Shown: positions 1 through 6,170, counted from the stretch's first letter. The stretch: DNA of 6,287 bases from Deltaproteobacteria bacterium (GCA_030623035.1 JAUXFK010000171.1:1-6287); one strand, 5' to 3'. The notes: a model not told the origin generated them from the sequence alone. A program made the numbers and translations.

Positions 1-114
1 TCACTCCGGTGAAAACCGGAGTCCAGATGGTCCGCAACTGCTTGAAAACACTGGATTCCGGCTTTTGCCGGAATGACGGGAAATGGTATTTTTTGACTTT
101 TTACGAGATCATCA
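1..114. repeat. REPIN-like double-hairpin repeat, left copy
   Basis: This stretch is the reverse complement of 6171-6284, with mismatches only at 66 and 109. It contains two REP-like hairpins in opposite orientation. Hairpin A has arms 3-10 (ACTCCGGT) and 15-22 (ACCGGAGT) around a GAAA loop. Hairpin B has arms 55-62 (ATTCCGGC) and 67-74 (GCCGGAAT) around a TTTT loop. CCAG follows A at 23-26 and CTGG precedes B at 51-54, so the units face each other across a 32-nt spacer, the layout called a REPIN. A tail of about 40 nt (75-114) is shared with the other copy, so the repeated unit is larger than the hairpin pair. The outer side is cut by the window edge. No transposase is present, so mobility by a RAYT-type enzyme elsewhere in the genome is inference only. 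Confidence 0.85.
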
Positions 115-201
115 AATCTGAGCCTGACACAGAGATTGGGCAAAAGGGCCATTTATGGATGGACACTATCTAATATCAGACTGATCCATACCTTATTTAA
201 T

Positions 202-318
202 TTACTTGTTCTTTTTCCTTTGTCTATTTATTCGCCTGGATAACCTGGCAATCCTGTTTCTTCTTCGATTTCTCTCTTTCTCTTTCATCAGATGCCTTAT
301 ATGCGACATAATCCGCAT
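202..318 (-). CDS. Possible small, highly basic protein (38 aa), unrecognised
   Basis: An ATG at 318 opens 38 codons ending in TAA at 202-204. About 17 of the 38 residues are Arg or Lys, with an RRR run near residue 19 and a KEKE stretch near residue 13. There are no cysteines and no membrane segment. A perfect AGGAGG lies upstream, but only 2 nt from the first ATG. A second in-frame ATG at 309 (residue 4) sits 11 nt from it, so neither spacing is ideal. The ORF begins about 50 nt after the sirtuin stop and could be the last gene of the same transcript. Against it, the DNA is a long purine-rich run on this strand, which produces Arg/Lys/Glu codons by composition alone. I do not recognise the family. 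It could be a nucleic-acid-binding micropeptide or chance. Confidence 0.3.
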   Translation of the reverse strand: MRIMSHIRHLMKEKERNRRRNRIARLSRRINRQRKKNK

Positions 319-367
319 CGCCTCCTTTATCTTATTTTTTTGAACTCCTTTTATACATCGTACAAAT

Positions 368-1156
368 TTATTTTACAGGCTTCTCTTTAACCTTCTCCAT
401 CACCTTTTTCATGGTATCTCCTGCACCTTCATAAATCCGAATATGGGCAGCTCTGTCCATATGAGTAGGTTCTCGATTGATTAGCACCAGTTTTGCCCCA
501 GCATTAACTGCATATGTAGGCATGTAAGCTGCAGGGTAAACTACCAATGAAGAACCAATAACTATAAAAAGGTCACAATTCGCTGAATAACCTGTGGCCT
601 CGTTTAGTTCGATCTGGGGAAGTGCCTCTCCAAAAAAGACAGCATCCGGTTTTAAGATTCCCCCACATTCTTCACAGCCTGGGTCATCTTCACCTTGTTT
701 TACCTTATCTACAATATCTCCCATTGGGTATCGTTTATTACAGCCAAGACAAATTACCCATACCATATTTCCATGAAGCTCGAATACCTTATCATCAGAA
801 TTGCCGGCTTTTTGGTGTAATCCATCTACGTTTTGTGTAATAACACAGTCTAATTTGCCCATCTTTCCTAATTCAGCAATGGCTAAATGAGCATTGTTAG
901 GCTCGGCATCAGCCATTAGACCGCTCTCACCAAGCAAACTATACATCTTCTTCCTTGCTTCTTTACTGCTAATAAATCTCTGATAGGTGAAGTCTTCCGG
1001 GTCATATTTTGTCCAAATCCCGTCGGGGCTTCTGAAGTCGGGAATGCCGGACTCTGTACTCACTCCAGCCCCGGTGAAAACAACAATCTTTTTGGACACA
1101 TGAATCAACCGGGCAAATTGTTCTATTTGTAATTCAAGACTTGGATATTCTTTCAT
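368..1156 (-). CDS. Sir2-family NAD-dependent protein deacylase (sirtuin)
   Basis: This 262-residue protein has the full sirtuin core. It would remove acyl groups from lysines using NAD+, giving nicotinamide and O-acyl-ADP-ribose, in the cytoplasm. Visible motifs are the NAD-binding GAG at 29-31 running into SGIPDFR, QNVDGLH at 108-114, the catalytic His128 in ELHGN, a zinc-binding set Cys136, Cys139, Cys161 and Cys164, FFGE at 174-177, GSSLVVYPAA at 201-210 and NRE at 227-229. The length matches bacterial single-domain sirtuins. I do not see the Tyr-x-x-Arg pair that marks desuccinylase-type (SIRT5/CobB class III) enzymes, and the sequence resembles the Thermotoga Sir2 type, so deacetylation is the likelier activity. 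The ATG lies 3 nt after the YbeY stop, with AGGGAG (1165-1170) inside the end of ybeY at 8-nt spacing, which suggests translational coupling. The gene is complete. The cobB symbol is withheld because the subclass differs from E. coli CobB. Confidence 0.96.
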   Translation of the reverse strand: MKEYPSLELQIEQFARLIHVSKKIVVFTGAGVSTESGIPDFRSPDGIWTKYDPEDFTYQRFISSKEARKKMYSLLGESGLMADAEPNNAHLAIAELGKMGKLDCVITQNVDGLHQKAGNSDDKVFELHGNMVWVICLGCNKRYPMGDIVDKVKQGEDDPGCEECGGILKPDAVFFGEALPQIELNEATGYSANCDLFIVIGSSLVVYPAAYMPTYAVNAGAKLVLINREPTHMDRAAHIRIYEGAGDTMKKVMEKVKEKPVK

Positions 1157-1159
1157 CTC

Positions 1160-1606
1160 CTATACTCCCTTTGAGATATTTAACTTATGCAAGAGTTCCT
1201 CTTCTTTCCTCTCCATAAGCTGTGCCCTTAAATCCGATCCTTCATGATCATATCCAAAAAGGTGCAGTATCCCATGGATAAGTAAAAAATCCATCATATC
1301 CTCCAAAGTACACTGGCTTTCCATGGCCTGTTTTTCCGCAGTCTCTGCGGAGATAACCACGTCACCTAAAATATATGGATTGATATCATTAAATTTTCCC
1401 TCTGCCATGGGAAAGGAGATAACATTGGTTGGGCGATTTCTTCCGAAATAATTCCTGTTTATCTCTTCTATCTGCTCATCATCAATCAAGAGTATGCTTA
1501 TCTCGCAATCAGGAGATTCCAAGCCTTCTAAGATCGTTTTCACCGTTTCTCTTATCCTCGGTTCGCTTACCCTTATCTTCTTTTGCTGATTTTTTATCAG
1601 TAACAT
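1160..1606 (-). CDS. ybeY: Endoribonuclease YbeY, rRNA maturation factor
   Basis: YbeY is a zinc-dependent single-strand endoribonuclease needed for 16S rRNA 3'-end maturation and 70S ribosome quality control in the bacteria studied. Its signature HGILHLFGYDH is complete, with three His ligands at 111, 115 and 121 counted from the chosen start. TNVISFP and the GDVVIS strand precede it, as in the family. I chose the ATG at 1606, giving 148 residues beginning MLLIKNQQ, which fits the usual YbeY opening. The frame stays open to a TTG at 1657 (165 residues), but that adds a charged extension atypical of the family. The Shine-Dalgarno sequence before 1606 is weak (GGGAAAGAGAAG). The first 98 nt overlap the end of the upstream HD gene, so translation may depend on ribosomes arriving from it. 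PhoH, a known YbeY partner in other bacteria, is encoded two genes upstream. Confidence 0.96.
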   Translation of the reverse strand: MLLIKNQQKKIRVSEPRIRETVKTILEGLESPDCEISILLIDDEQIEEINRNYFGRNRPTNVISFPMAEGKFNDINPYILGDVVISAETAEKQAMESQCTLEDMMDFLLIHGILHLFGYDHEGSDLRAQLMERKEEELLHKLNISKGV

Positions 1607-3995
1607 CGATTCTTCTCTTTCCCGCAGCCTCTTTATAAGCGACTTCTGGATAATCAATCCTATGGTGAAAAATACCTGTCAGGATCTTATTGAAAGTCTT
1701 GGCTATTTCATTCAAATCCTTCAAGGTCAACTCACATTCATTTAACTGTCCGTCTGCAAACATATTGTTGATAATCCTCTGAACCATCCCCTGAATCCGG
1801 GAGGGAGATGGGTCAGGGAGGGTCTTCGACGCTGCCTCCACAGAATCGGCAAGCATTACAAGCCCTGCTTCCTTTGTCTGTGGCTTTGGCCCCGGATATC
1901 TGTAATCCTTTTCATCTACTGAGCATAGCCCCGAATTCTCTCTGTCTTTGGCCTTCTGATAAAAGTACATAATCAGGCTGGTCCCATGATGTTGCTGTAT
2001 AATGTCTACTATGGGTTTCCCAAGCTTGCTCTCTTTAGCAATCTCGACTCCATCTTTGATATGGGAATGCAAGATCAGACTGCTCATGCTTGGAGCCAAC
2101 TTCTCATGCTTATTATCAGCACCTTTTTGATTTTCTATGAAATATAATGGTTTTTTTATCTTTCCGATGTCATGGTAGTATGCTCCCACCATAGCAAGGA
2201 GTGGGTTTGCATTAATGGACTTTGCTGCTGCCTCTGCCAATAATCCTACAATGATACTATGATGGTAAGTACCTGGGGCCTGAACAATCAGCTCTCTAAG
2301 CAAAGGGTTATCAAGATTGGCCAGTTCAAGCAATTTTATATCTGTTGGATAATCAAACAGCGCCTCAACCAAAGGCGTGATTCCGACTACAATAAATCCA
2401 ACAAGGACCCCACCAATAAAACCAAAAGTGATATCAAAAAGGGTAGTAAAAGTAAATAAATAGCCCTTTACCATATTAAGGGAAATTATGGTAACTATAT
2501 TCACTAAACCGACTAAGACACCAACTTTTATAAGGGTCGCCCTCAACTTCGCTTTTATAACACCCTGAGCAGCTATTATACTGCCAACAAATGGATATAT
2601 AATAAATTCCATCCTGTTTTCTAATAGGATAGCCGTGCAAATAGAAATTATAATAGAAAAAAATAAAGCAACTTTGGCATTCAGCATAATCGTTATAAGC
2701 ATTGCACCAGAAGCGATGGGTATCGCATAGAGAAAGGAATCATAATCAATAAAAGGGAAGGCATCGTTCATAGCCTCACAGACCAAAACAGCGAGTTTTG
2801 TCAACAAAACAATTACTCCAATGGTTATACTCAAAAGCAGAAGATCCTTATTCTTAACCGATACCTCTTTAAACCCCTTTAAGAAGAAGTTGTAAAGAAC
2901 ATAACTGATTAAAACAAGTAAAAGAATAAGGCCAAAGGATGTTAATACCAAGCTGTTATACTTTCTTACTTTTTGAAACTCCCGAAGTTTGACCAGGTGT
3001 TCGTTCTTTATTCTTTCACCTTCTCTTACGATTATTTCTCCCTTTTTGACTTGATAAAAAACCGGCTTGACGCTCTGGACTATCATTATTCTTCTTTGTT
3101 CTGTCTCATTTCCATTATAGGTCAAATTTGGCTCAATTAACCTTTGTGAGATATTTACGATGGTTTTTTTCAATGAACCTGCCAATTCATCCAAAATTTT
3201 ATTTGAGTTTGCCTTAATGGCTTTTTGCGCATCTTTTAAATCCCATATTGAGAGTATATCCTTTACCTCTAACTCTTTCTTTGTCTGGATATTCCTTATA
3301 ATTATCCCTCTGTCCATTTCTCTTTGTAAAAGTTCCTTGTTGCCTACTATTTTTCTCTCTAAAGCTGCGCTTATCAGTATACTTAGATACCTTTCTATAC
3401 TCCTATCAAAACGATGCCTCTCCAGTATCTTGAAATCTTCATCCTTTACCTTAATATCCAGCATCTTCTCAAATTCATCCCTTTTGGCATCAATCTGATC
3501 CTCAAAAGGAGTCAGGTCTATATTTACAGCTCTTTTTCTCTTTATAACATTACGTTCTTTTTTACTGCTCGTAACCTTCCCTCTAATCTTGTCTTCGAGT
3601 TCTTGATAGAAATCCCTCATCAAAGTAAAGGAGGATGCGAGCCTTCTTTCAATCTCCATGGGTTGATTGGAATCAAGATCATAAACTGCAACCACGTTTT
3701 TTTTCGCTTCTTCTATTCTCTTTATTGTAGATTGTTTATCCTCTACAAGGAAATCCGAAGGAGATTTAACATCCTTTGATGCAACCTCTCCAACTTTATA
3801 TTGTAAAAAGGGCAAGTTTATGTTCGGGGACAAAAACAGGGTTACAAATATAGCCAATAAAATGGCCATCAACCATCTTTGGGATGTAGGGTTCTTGATT
3901 AATTCAATGCCGTGTATTTCTTTGGATAAAAAGGGAAGCTTTAGTTTTGACGTTGGCTTTTTCTTTTTGTCTCCGTTTAATACTGCTTTTTTCAT
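1509..3995 (-). CDS. pgpH: PgpH-type 7TM-HD phosphohydrolase, probable c-di-AMP phosphodiesterase
   Basis: This 828-residue inner-membrane protein has the architecture of Listeria PgpH, which hydrolyses cyclic-di-AMP to pApA. After a basic N-terminus comes one membrane segment (about 41-57), then a large extracytoplasmic 7TMR-HDED domain (about 65-340) ending near VKKGEIIVREGERI, then seven further hydrophobic segments between about 345 and 545, and a cytoplasmic HD domain from about 550. DYPTDIKLLELANLDNPLLR (549-568) is a strong family signature. HD metal-site residues are visible: His578/His579 in TYHHS, His608-Asp609 in YHDIGK, His645 in HSHIKDGVE, His669-His670 in QQHHGT and Asp717 in LADSVEA. 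The domain appears intact, so activity is expected, although the substrate is inferred from the family. The ATG has AAAGG at 4003-4007, spaced 7 nt. After about residue 790 a charged Lys/Arg/Glu/Asp tail extends past the usual end and overlaps ybeY. Confidence 0.95.
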   Translation of the reverse strand: MKKAVLNGDKKKKPTSKLKLPFLSKEIHGIELIKNPTSQRWLMAILLAIFVTLFLSPNINLPFLQYKVGEVASKDVKSPSDFLVEDKQSTIKRIEEAKKNVVAVYDLDSNQPMEIERRLASSFTLMRDFYQELEDKIRGKVTSSKKERNVIKRKRAVNIDLTPFEDQIDAKRDEFEKMLDIKVKDEDFKILERHRFDRSIERYLSILISAALERKIVGNKELLQREMDRGIIIRNIQTKKELEVKDILSIWDLKDAQKAIKANSNKILDELAGSLKKTIVNISQRLIEPNLTYNGNETEQRRIMIVQSVKPVFYQVKKGEIIVREGERIKNEHLVKLREFQKVRKYNSLVLTSFGLILLLVLISYVLYNFFLKGFKEVSVKNKDLLLLSITIGVIVLLTKLAVLVCEAMNDAFPFIDYDSFLYAIPIASGAMLITIMLNAKVALFFSIIISICTAILLENRMEFIIYPFVGSIIAAQGVIKAKLRATLIKVGVLVGLVNIVTIISLNMVKGYLFTFTTLFDITFGFIGGVLVGFIVVGITPLVEALFDYPTDIKLLELANLDNPLLRELIVQAPGTYHHSIIVGLLAEAAAKSINANPLLAMVGAYYHDIGKIKKPLYFIENQKGADNKHEKLAPSMSSLILHSHIKDGVEIAKESKLGKPIVDIIQQHHGTSLIMYFYQKAKDRENSGLCSVDEKDYRYPGPKPQTKEAGLVMLADSVEAASKTLPDPSPSRIQGMVQRIINNMFADGQLNECELTLKDLNEIAKTFNKILTGIFHHRIDYPEVAYKEAAGKRRIDVTDKKSAKEDKGKRTEDKRNGENDLRRLGIS

Positions 3996-4002
3996 TTCCT
4001 GA

Positions 4003-4007
4003 CCTTT
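4003..4007 (-). promoter_or_regulatory. Ribosome binding site of pgpH, spared by the adjacent insertion
   Basis: On the minus strand this reads AAAGG, 7 nt before the pgpH ATG. The left 8-bp target duplication of the fold-back element begins at 4008, the next base. The insertion therefore lies immediately upstream of the ribosome binding site and leaves it intact. Confidence 0.55.
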
Positions 4008-4015
4008 GAAATATC
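4008..4015. repeat. Target site duplication, left copy
   Basis: GAAATATC here is repeated in direct orientation at 4292-4299, on the other side of the fold-back element. A ninth base (G) also matches but is assigned to the element end, because both ends then read GTA inwards. Confidence 0.7.
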
Positions 4016-4291
4016 GTAACAGTTTAGCTTTTTTAAATTTTAGTTGCGAAGGCGGTGGTCAAATTTTAATCTGCGCAACTGTTTGAGCAACTTAGTGAGC
4101 GTTAAGAAAGAACAGGGGGGTAGCCCTCGTTGTTTAAGAATGTTAATCGTTCCAAAGCTTGTCGGTTTAATTTAATAGCTGGATACTGTTCTTTCTTTAT
4201 GCTCACTTAGATGTGAGTTCTGCACGGATTAAAATTTGATTGCCGTTGAAGCTTGGCGAGTGCTTTCTGTTTCATAAAGCTAAAATAATAC
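4016..4291. mobile_element. Fold-back MITE-like element (276 bp) between phoH and pgpH
   Basis: The ends are imperfect inverted repeats: 4016-4031 reads GTAACAGTTTAGCTTT, and the reverse complement of 4276-4291 reads GTATTATTTTAGCTTT, 13 of 16 matching. Further inverted matches lie inside: 4059-4077 with 4221-4239 (17 of 19), 4091-4098 with 4203-4210 (7 of 8), and 4099-4115 with 4186-4202 (15 of 17). The central 70 nt is unpaired. Identical 8-bp GAAATATC copies flank it directly. No ORF of useful size lies inside, so it would be non-autonomous. IS66-family elements are known to have ends starting GTAA and to make 8-bp duplications, so mobilisation by an IS66-like transposase is a reasonable inference. 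Removing the element and one duplication reduces the phoH-pgpH gap from 322 to 38 nt, normal for this operon. In the mRNA it would form a long stem-loop. Confidence 0.8.
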
Positions 4292-4299
4292 GAAATATC
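4292..4299. repeat. Target site duplication, right copy
   Basis: GAAATATC is identical to 4008-4015 and in the same orientation. The phoH stop codon begins only 18 nt further on, so the insertion damaged neither neighbouring gene. Confidence 0.7.
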
Positions 4300-4317
4300 G
4301 GTAATTAAGGATATTTT

Positions 4318-5319
4318 CTAACCGTCTCTACTATTCTCATAATTATCGTAAGCCTTAATAATCTCTTGAACGAGACGGTGTCGTACGACATCCTTTTCAG
4401 TGAAATAGATAAATTTTATATCATCTATCCCTTTAAGGATCCCCTGGGTCTCTATTAACCCTGACCTCTTTTCTGCCGGCAGATCAACCTGAGTAATATC
4501 CCCTGTTATAACTGCCTTTGAATTATATCCCAACCTGGTTAAAAACATCTTCATCTGCTCAGAGGTTGTGTTTTGGGCTTCATCCAGGATTACAAAAGAG
4601 TCATTTAATGTACGCCCTCTCATAAAAGCCAGCGGGGCAATCTCAATAACCCCTCTTTCTACCAGTTTTGATGCTTTCTCAAAATCAATCATATCATGGA
4701 GCGCATCATAGAGAGGCCTGAGATAAGGGTTCACCTTTTCGTATAAATCACCAGGCAAAAAACCCAACTTCTCACCTGCTTCAACAGCTGGTCTGGCGAG
4801 AACAATCCGGTCAGTCTCTTTTTTCAGCAAAAAGGATATTGCCATAGCCATTGCCAGGTATGTCTTGCCTGTCCCGGCCGGGCCAATCCCAAATACAATA
4901 TCAGATTTTCTTATAGCATCTATATATATCTTCTGGCATAGGCTCTTTGGTGTTATTATTTTCTTTTTTGAAGAGATATAAACAGTATCCAGAAATATAT
5001 CCTTGATATCTACTGAACTGTCCGCACTTACAATCCTAACTGTATAATCAATATCATTAGGATATATCGGATACCCTGACTCTAATAAAGAATAAAGCTC
5101 AACAAGAGTCTTTTCTGCGATCTTTACATTATAACAATCTCCATGGATACGGATCTTATTACCTTTTACATTAACCTTTATACCCAGTGTCTCTTCTAAG
5201 TATCTCAGATTTCTATTATGCTCACCTAAAAGGATTTTGAGAAGGTTATTGTCATCGAAACTGAGTTTTACTACAATCTCGTCTATTTTTTCGTCTGTTT
5301 CGCTTCTCAAAGGATCCAT
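4318..5319 (-). CDS. phoH: PhoH/YbeZ family P-loop ATPase
   Basis: PhoH-like proteins (YbeZ in E. coli) are cytoplasmic ATPases linked to RNA metabolism and to YbeY-dependent ribosome maturation. The chosen start gives 333 residues, close to the family norm. Residues about 15-85 resemble the N-terminal nucleic-acid-binding region seen in many members. The ATPase core follows, with Walker A GPAGTGKT (146-153), VLARPAVEAGEKLGFLPGD (173-191), Walker B VILDEAQN (243-250) and TGDITQVDLP (273-282), all intact. The ATG at 5319 has AGGA at 5333-5336, 13 nt away. An in-frame TTG at 5331 would add four residues but leaves only 1 nt after AGGA, so I prefer the ATG. The gene starts 57 nt after the yjbQ stop. 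Its normally close partner pgpH is separated from it by the fold-back element. Confidence 0.95.
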   Translation of the reverse strand: MDPLRSETDEKIDEIVVKLSFDDNNLLKILLGEHNRNLRYLEETLGIKVNVKGNKIRIHGDCYNVKIAEKTLVELYSLLESGYPIYPNDIDYTVRIVSADSSVDIKDIFLDTVYISSKKKIITPKSLCQKIYIDAIRKSDIVFGIGPAGTGKTYLAMAMAISFLLKKETDRIVLARPAVEAGEKLGFLPGDLYEKVNPYLRPLYDALHDMIDFEKASKLVERGVIEIAPLAFMRGRTLNDSFVILDEAQNTTSEQMKMFLTRLGYNSKAVITGDITQVDLPAEKRSGLIETQGILKGIDDIKFIYFTEKDVVRHRLVQEIIKAYDNYENSRDG

Positions 5320-5376
5320 ATTTATAAGCAAGTCCTGATATCAACGATTCATGATTTTATACCAACGGGTAAGCCT

Positions 5377-5796
5377 TTATTCTCCTATTATCTGGATTCT
5401 GATCTCTCTTTTCCGCGGACGATTATCAAAATCCAACATAACTACCTGCTGCCACGTTCCAAGTAAGAGAACTCTGTCAACCAGAGGAATCGTCAAAGAT
5501 GCCCCGAGTAAAGCTGCTCTTACATGGGAGTAACCATTTCCATCACCCCACCTTTGATCATGCTCATAATGCATATCTTTAGGGGCAATCCTTTCGATAG
5601 CATCTTTTAAATCATTTATTACCCCGCTCTCAAATTCTATGGTAGTTAAAGCTGCAGTCGAACCTGAAATGAATAATACAATATTACCATTATTAATATT
5701 CGATTGCAAAACCTTTTCTTTAACCTCATATGTTATGTCAATAATATCGGTACCATACGTTGTCTTAACATATATCACATCGTTATGAATATTCAA
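5377..5796 (-). CDS. yjbQ: YjbQ/UPF0047 family protein
   Basis: This 139-residue single-domain protein carries the YjbQ (UPF0047) hallmarks: SGSTAALTTIE (44-54), the His-rich HYEHDQRWGDGNGYSH (76-91) with His76, His79 and His91 as likely metal or active-site residues, then GASLTIPL (98-105) and GTWQQVVMLDFDNRPRKRE (113-131). Family members are small cytoplasmic proteins. Weak thiamine-phosphate synthase activity has been reported for E. coli YjbQ, but the physiological role is unsettled, and no thiamine gene is visible here. The start is a TTG at 5796. It is supported by GGAGG at 5806-5810 with 9-nt spacing and by the lack of any in-frame ATG before residue 75. It is the first gene of the probable operon. 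A TTG start may keep its expression modest despite the strong ribosome binding site. Confidence 0.93.
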   Translation of the reverse strand: MNIHNDVIYVKTTYGTDIIDITYEVKEKVLQSNINNGNIVLFISGSTAALTTIEFESGVINDLKDAIERIAPKDMHYEHDQRWGDGNGYSHVRAALLGASLTIPLVDRVLLLGTWQQVVMLDFDNRPRKREIRIQIIGE

Positions 5797-5805
5797 TTAA
5801 ACGAT

Positions 5806-5810
5806 CCTCC
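5806..5810 (-). promoter_or_regulatory. Strong Shine-Dalgarno deciding a TTG start
   Basis: GGAGG on the minus strand, within a longer GGGGAGGA, lies 9 nt before the TTG at 5796. It is the best-placed ribosome binding site in the window and fixes the yjbQ start at a non-ATG codon. Confidence 0.75.
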
Positions 5811-5836
5811 CCGACTCTTATTGGGTATTGTCAAAA

Positions 5837-5923
5837 GAAACCACAGAGAACACAGAGAAATTATCAAATATCAATAAGTTGTAAGACTTTTGATTCCCTC
5901 CCCTCCGTGCTCTCTGCGGTTTC
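5837..5923. repeat. Inverted repeat in the operon leader (CACAGAG-type)
   Basis: Arms 5837-5857 and 5903-5923 are inverted copies matching at 18 of 21 positions, with a 45-nt loop. All three mismatches become G-U pairs when read as minus-strand RNA, the direction of the operon, giving 21 consecutive pairs. Similar CACAGAGAACACAGAG-like sequences are, to my recollection, dispersed intergenic repeats in several environmental bacteria. It lies between the candidate promoter and yjbQ, so it may be a structured leader or simply a decayed repeat. There is no U-run after the stem, so it is not a terminator. Confidence 0.7.
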
Positions 5924-5988
5924 ATATTTTTCCCTCTTTTTTATCTTGTAAAAATAGCACATTTCCCATATCTTTTGTATAATTACTT

Positions 5989-6017
5989 TTTATACCACGT
6001 TTCTTTTTGACATTCAA
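5989..6017 (-). promoter_or_regulatory. Candidate sigma70-type promoter for the operon
   Basis: Reading leftwards, TTGAAT (6012-6017) is followed after exactly 17 nt by TATAAA (5989-5994), and TGG directly before the -10 box makes an extended -10. Matches to consensus are 4 of 6 and 5 of 6. Transcription would start near 5982 and give a leader of about 185 nt containing the inverted repeat. The region is AT-rich, so chance matches are possible. No better -35/-10 pair was seen upstream of yjbQ. Confidence 0.4.
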
Positions 6018-6035
6018 AAATTTTATTGTTCTATC

Positions 6036-6145
6036 GTAACTACTCAGGTTCAAAATTCCGGGCCTGCCCTGGTTTGCAACGACAACCGCGTCTTCCAGAA
6101 AAGTCGCGCCAGGGCAGGCTTGAACCTGACAACCTGAGTAGTTAC
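6036..6145. mobile_element. Small fold-back MITE-like element (110 bp)
   Basis: The ends are perfect 15-bp inverted repeats: GTAACTACTCAGGTT at 6036-6050 and its complement at 6131-6145. Nested inside are a perfect 11-bp pair (GCCTGCCCTGG at 6062-6072 with 6109-6119) and a central 7-bp pair with one mismatch (6088-6094 with 6101-6107). CAGGTTCAA at 6045-6053 can alternatively pair with 6120-6128. There is no coding capacity. The first five bases, GTAAC, match the start of the element between phoH and pgpH. No 8-bp target duplication is visible (GTTCTATC on the left, AGATATTT on the right), so it may be old, or it may be a structured repeat rather than a transposon relic. Confidence 0.7.
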
Positions 6146-6170
6146 AGATATTTTATGATTTGACTAACAC

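Noticed and set aside
1607..1657. YbeY starting at the upstream TTG (165 residues)
   Set aside because: The extra 17 residues are charged and atypical, while the ATG at 1606 gives the usual family opening and length.
2259..3779. Plus-strand open frames of 60-120 codons inside the HD gene
   Set aside because: They lie opposite a clearly family-matching protein, have low-complexity Phe/Ser/Ile/Leu composition expected from the complement of Lys/Glu-rich coding DNA, and show no recognisable domain.
4016..4291. A riboswitch or a rho-independent terminator between phoH and pgpH
   Set aside because: The terminal repeats and flanking 8-bp direct duplication explain the sequence better as an insertion, and no stem is followed by a clean U-run in the operon direction.
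5829..5834. A consensus TTGACA -35 box on the minus strand close to yjbQ
   Set aside because: At 16-18 nt downstream lies only the G-rich Shine-Dalgarno region, with no -10-like hexamer, and transcription would start almost at the start codon.
5978..5983. TATAAT on the plus strand as a rightward promoter
   Set aside because: No -35 box lies at a suitable distance and no gene follows on that strand before the fold-back element.
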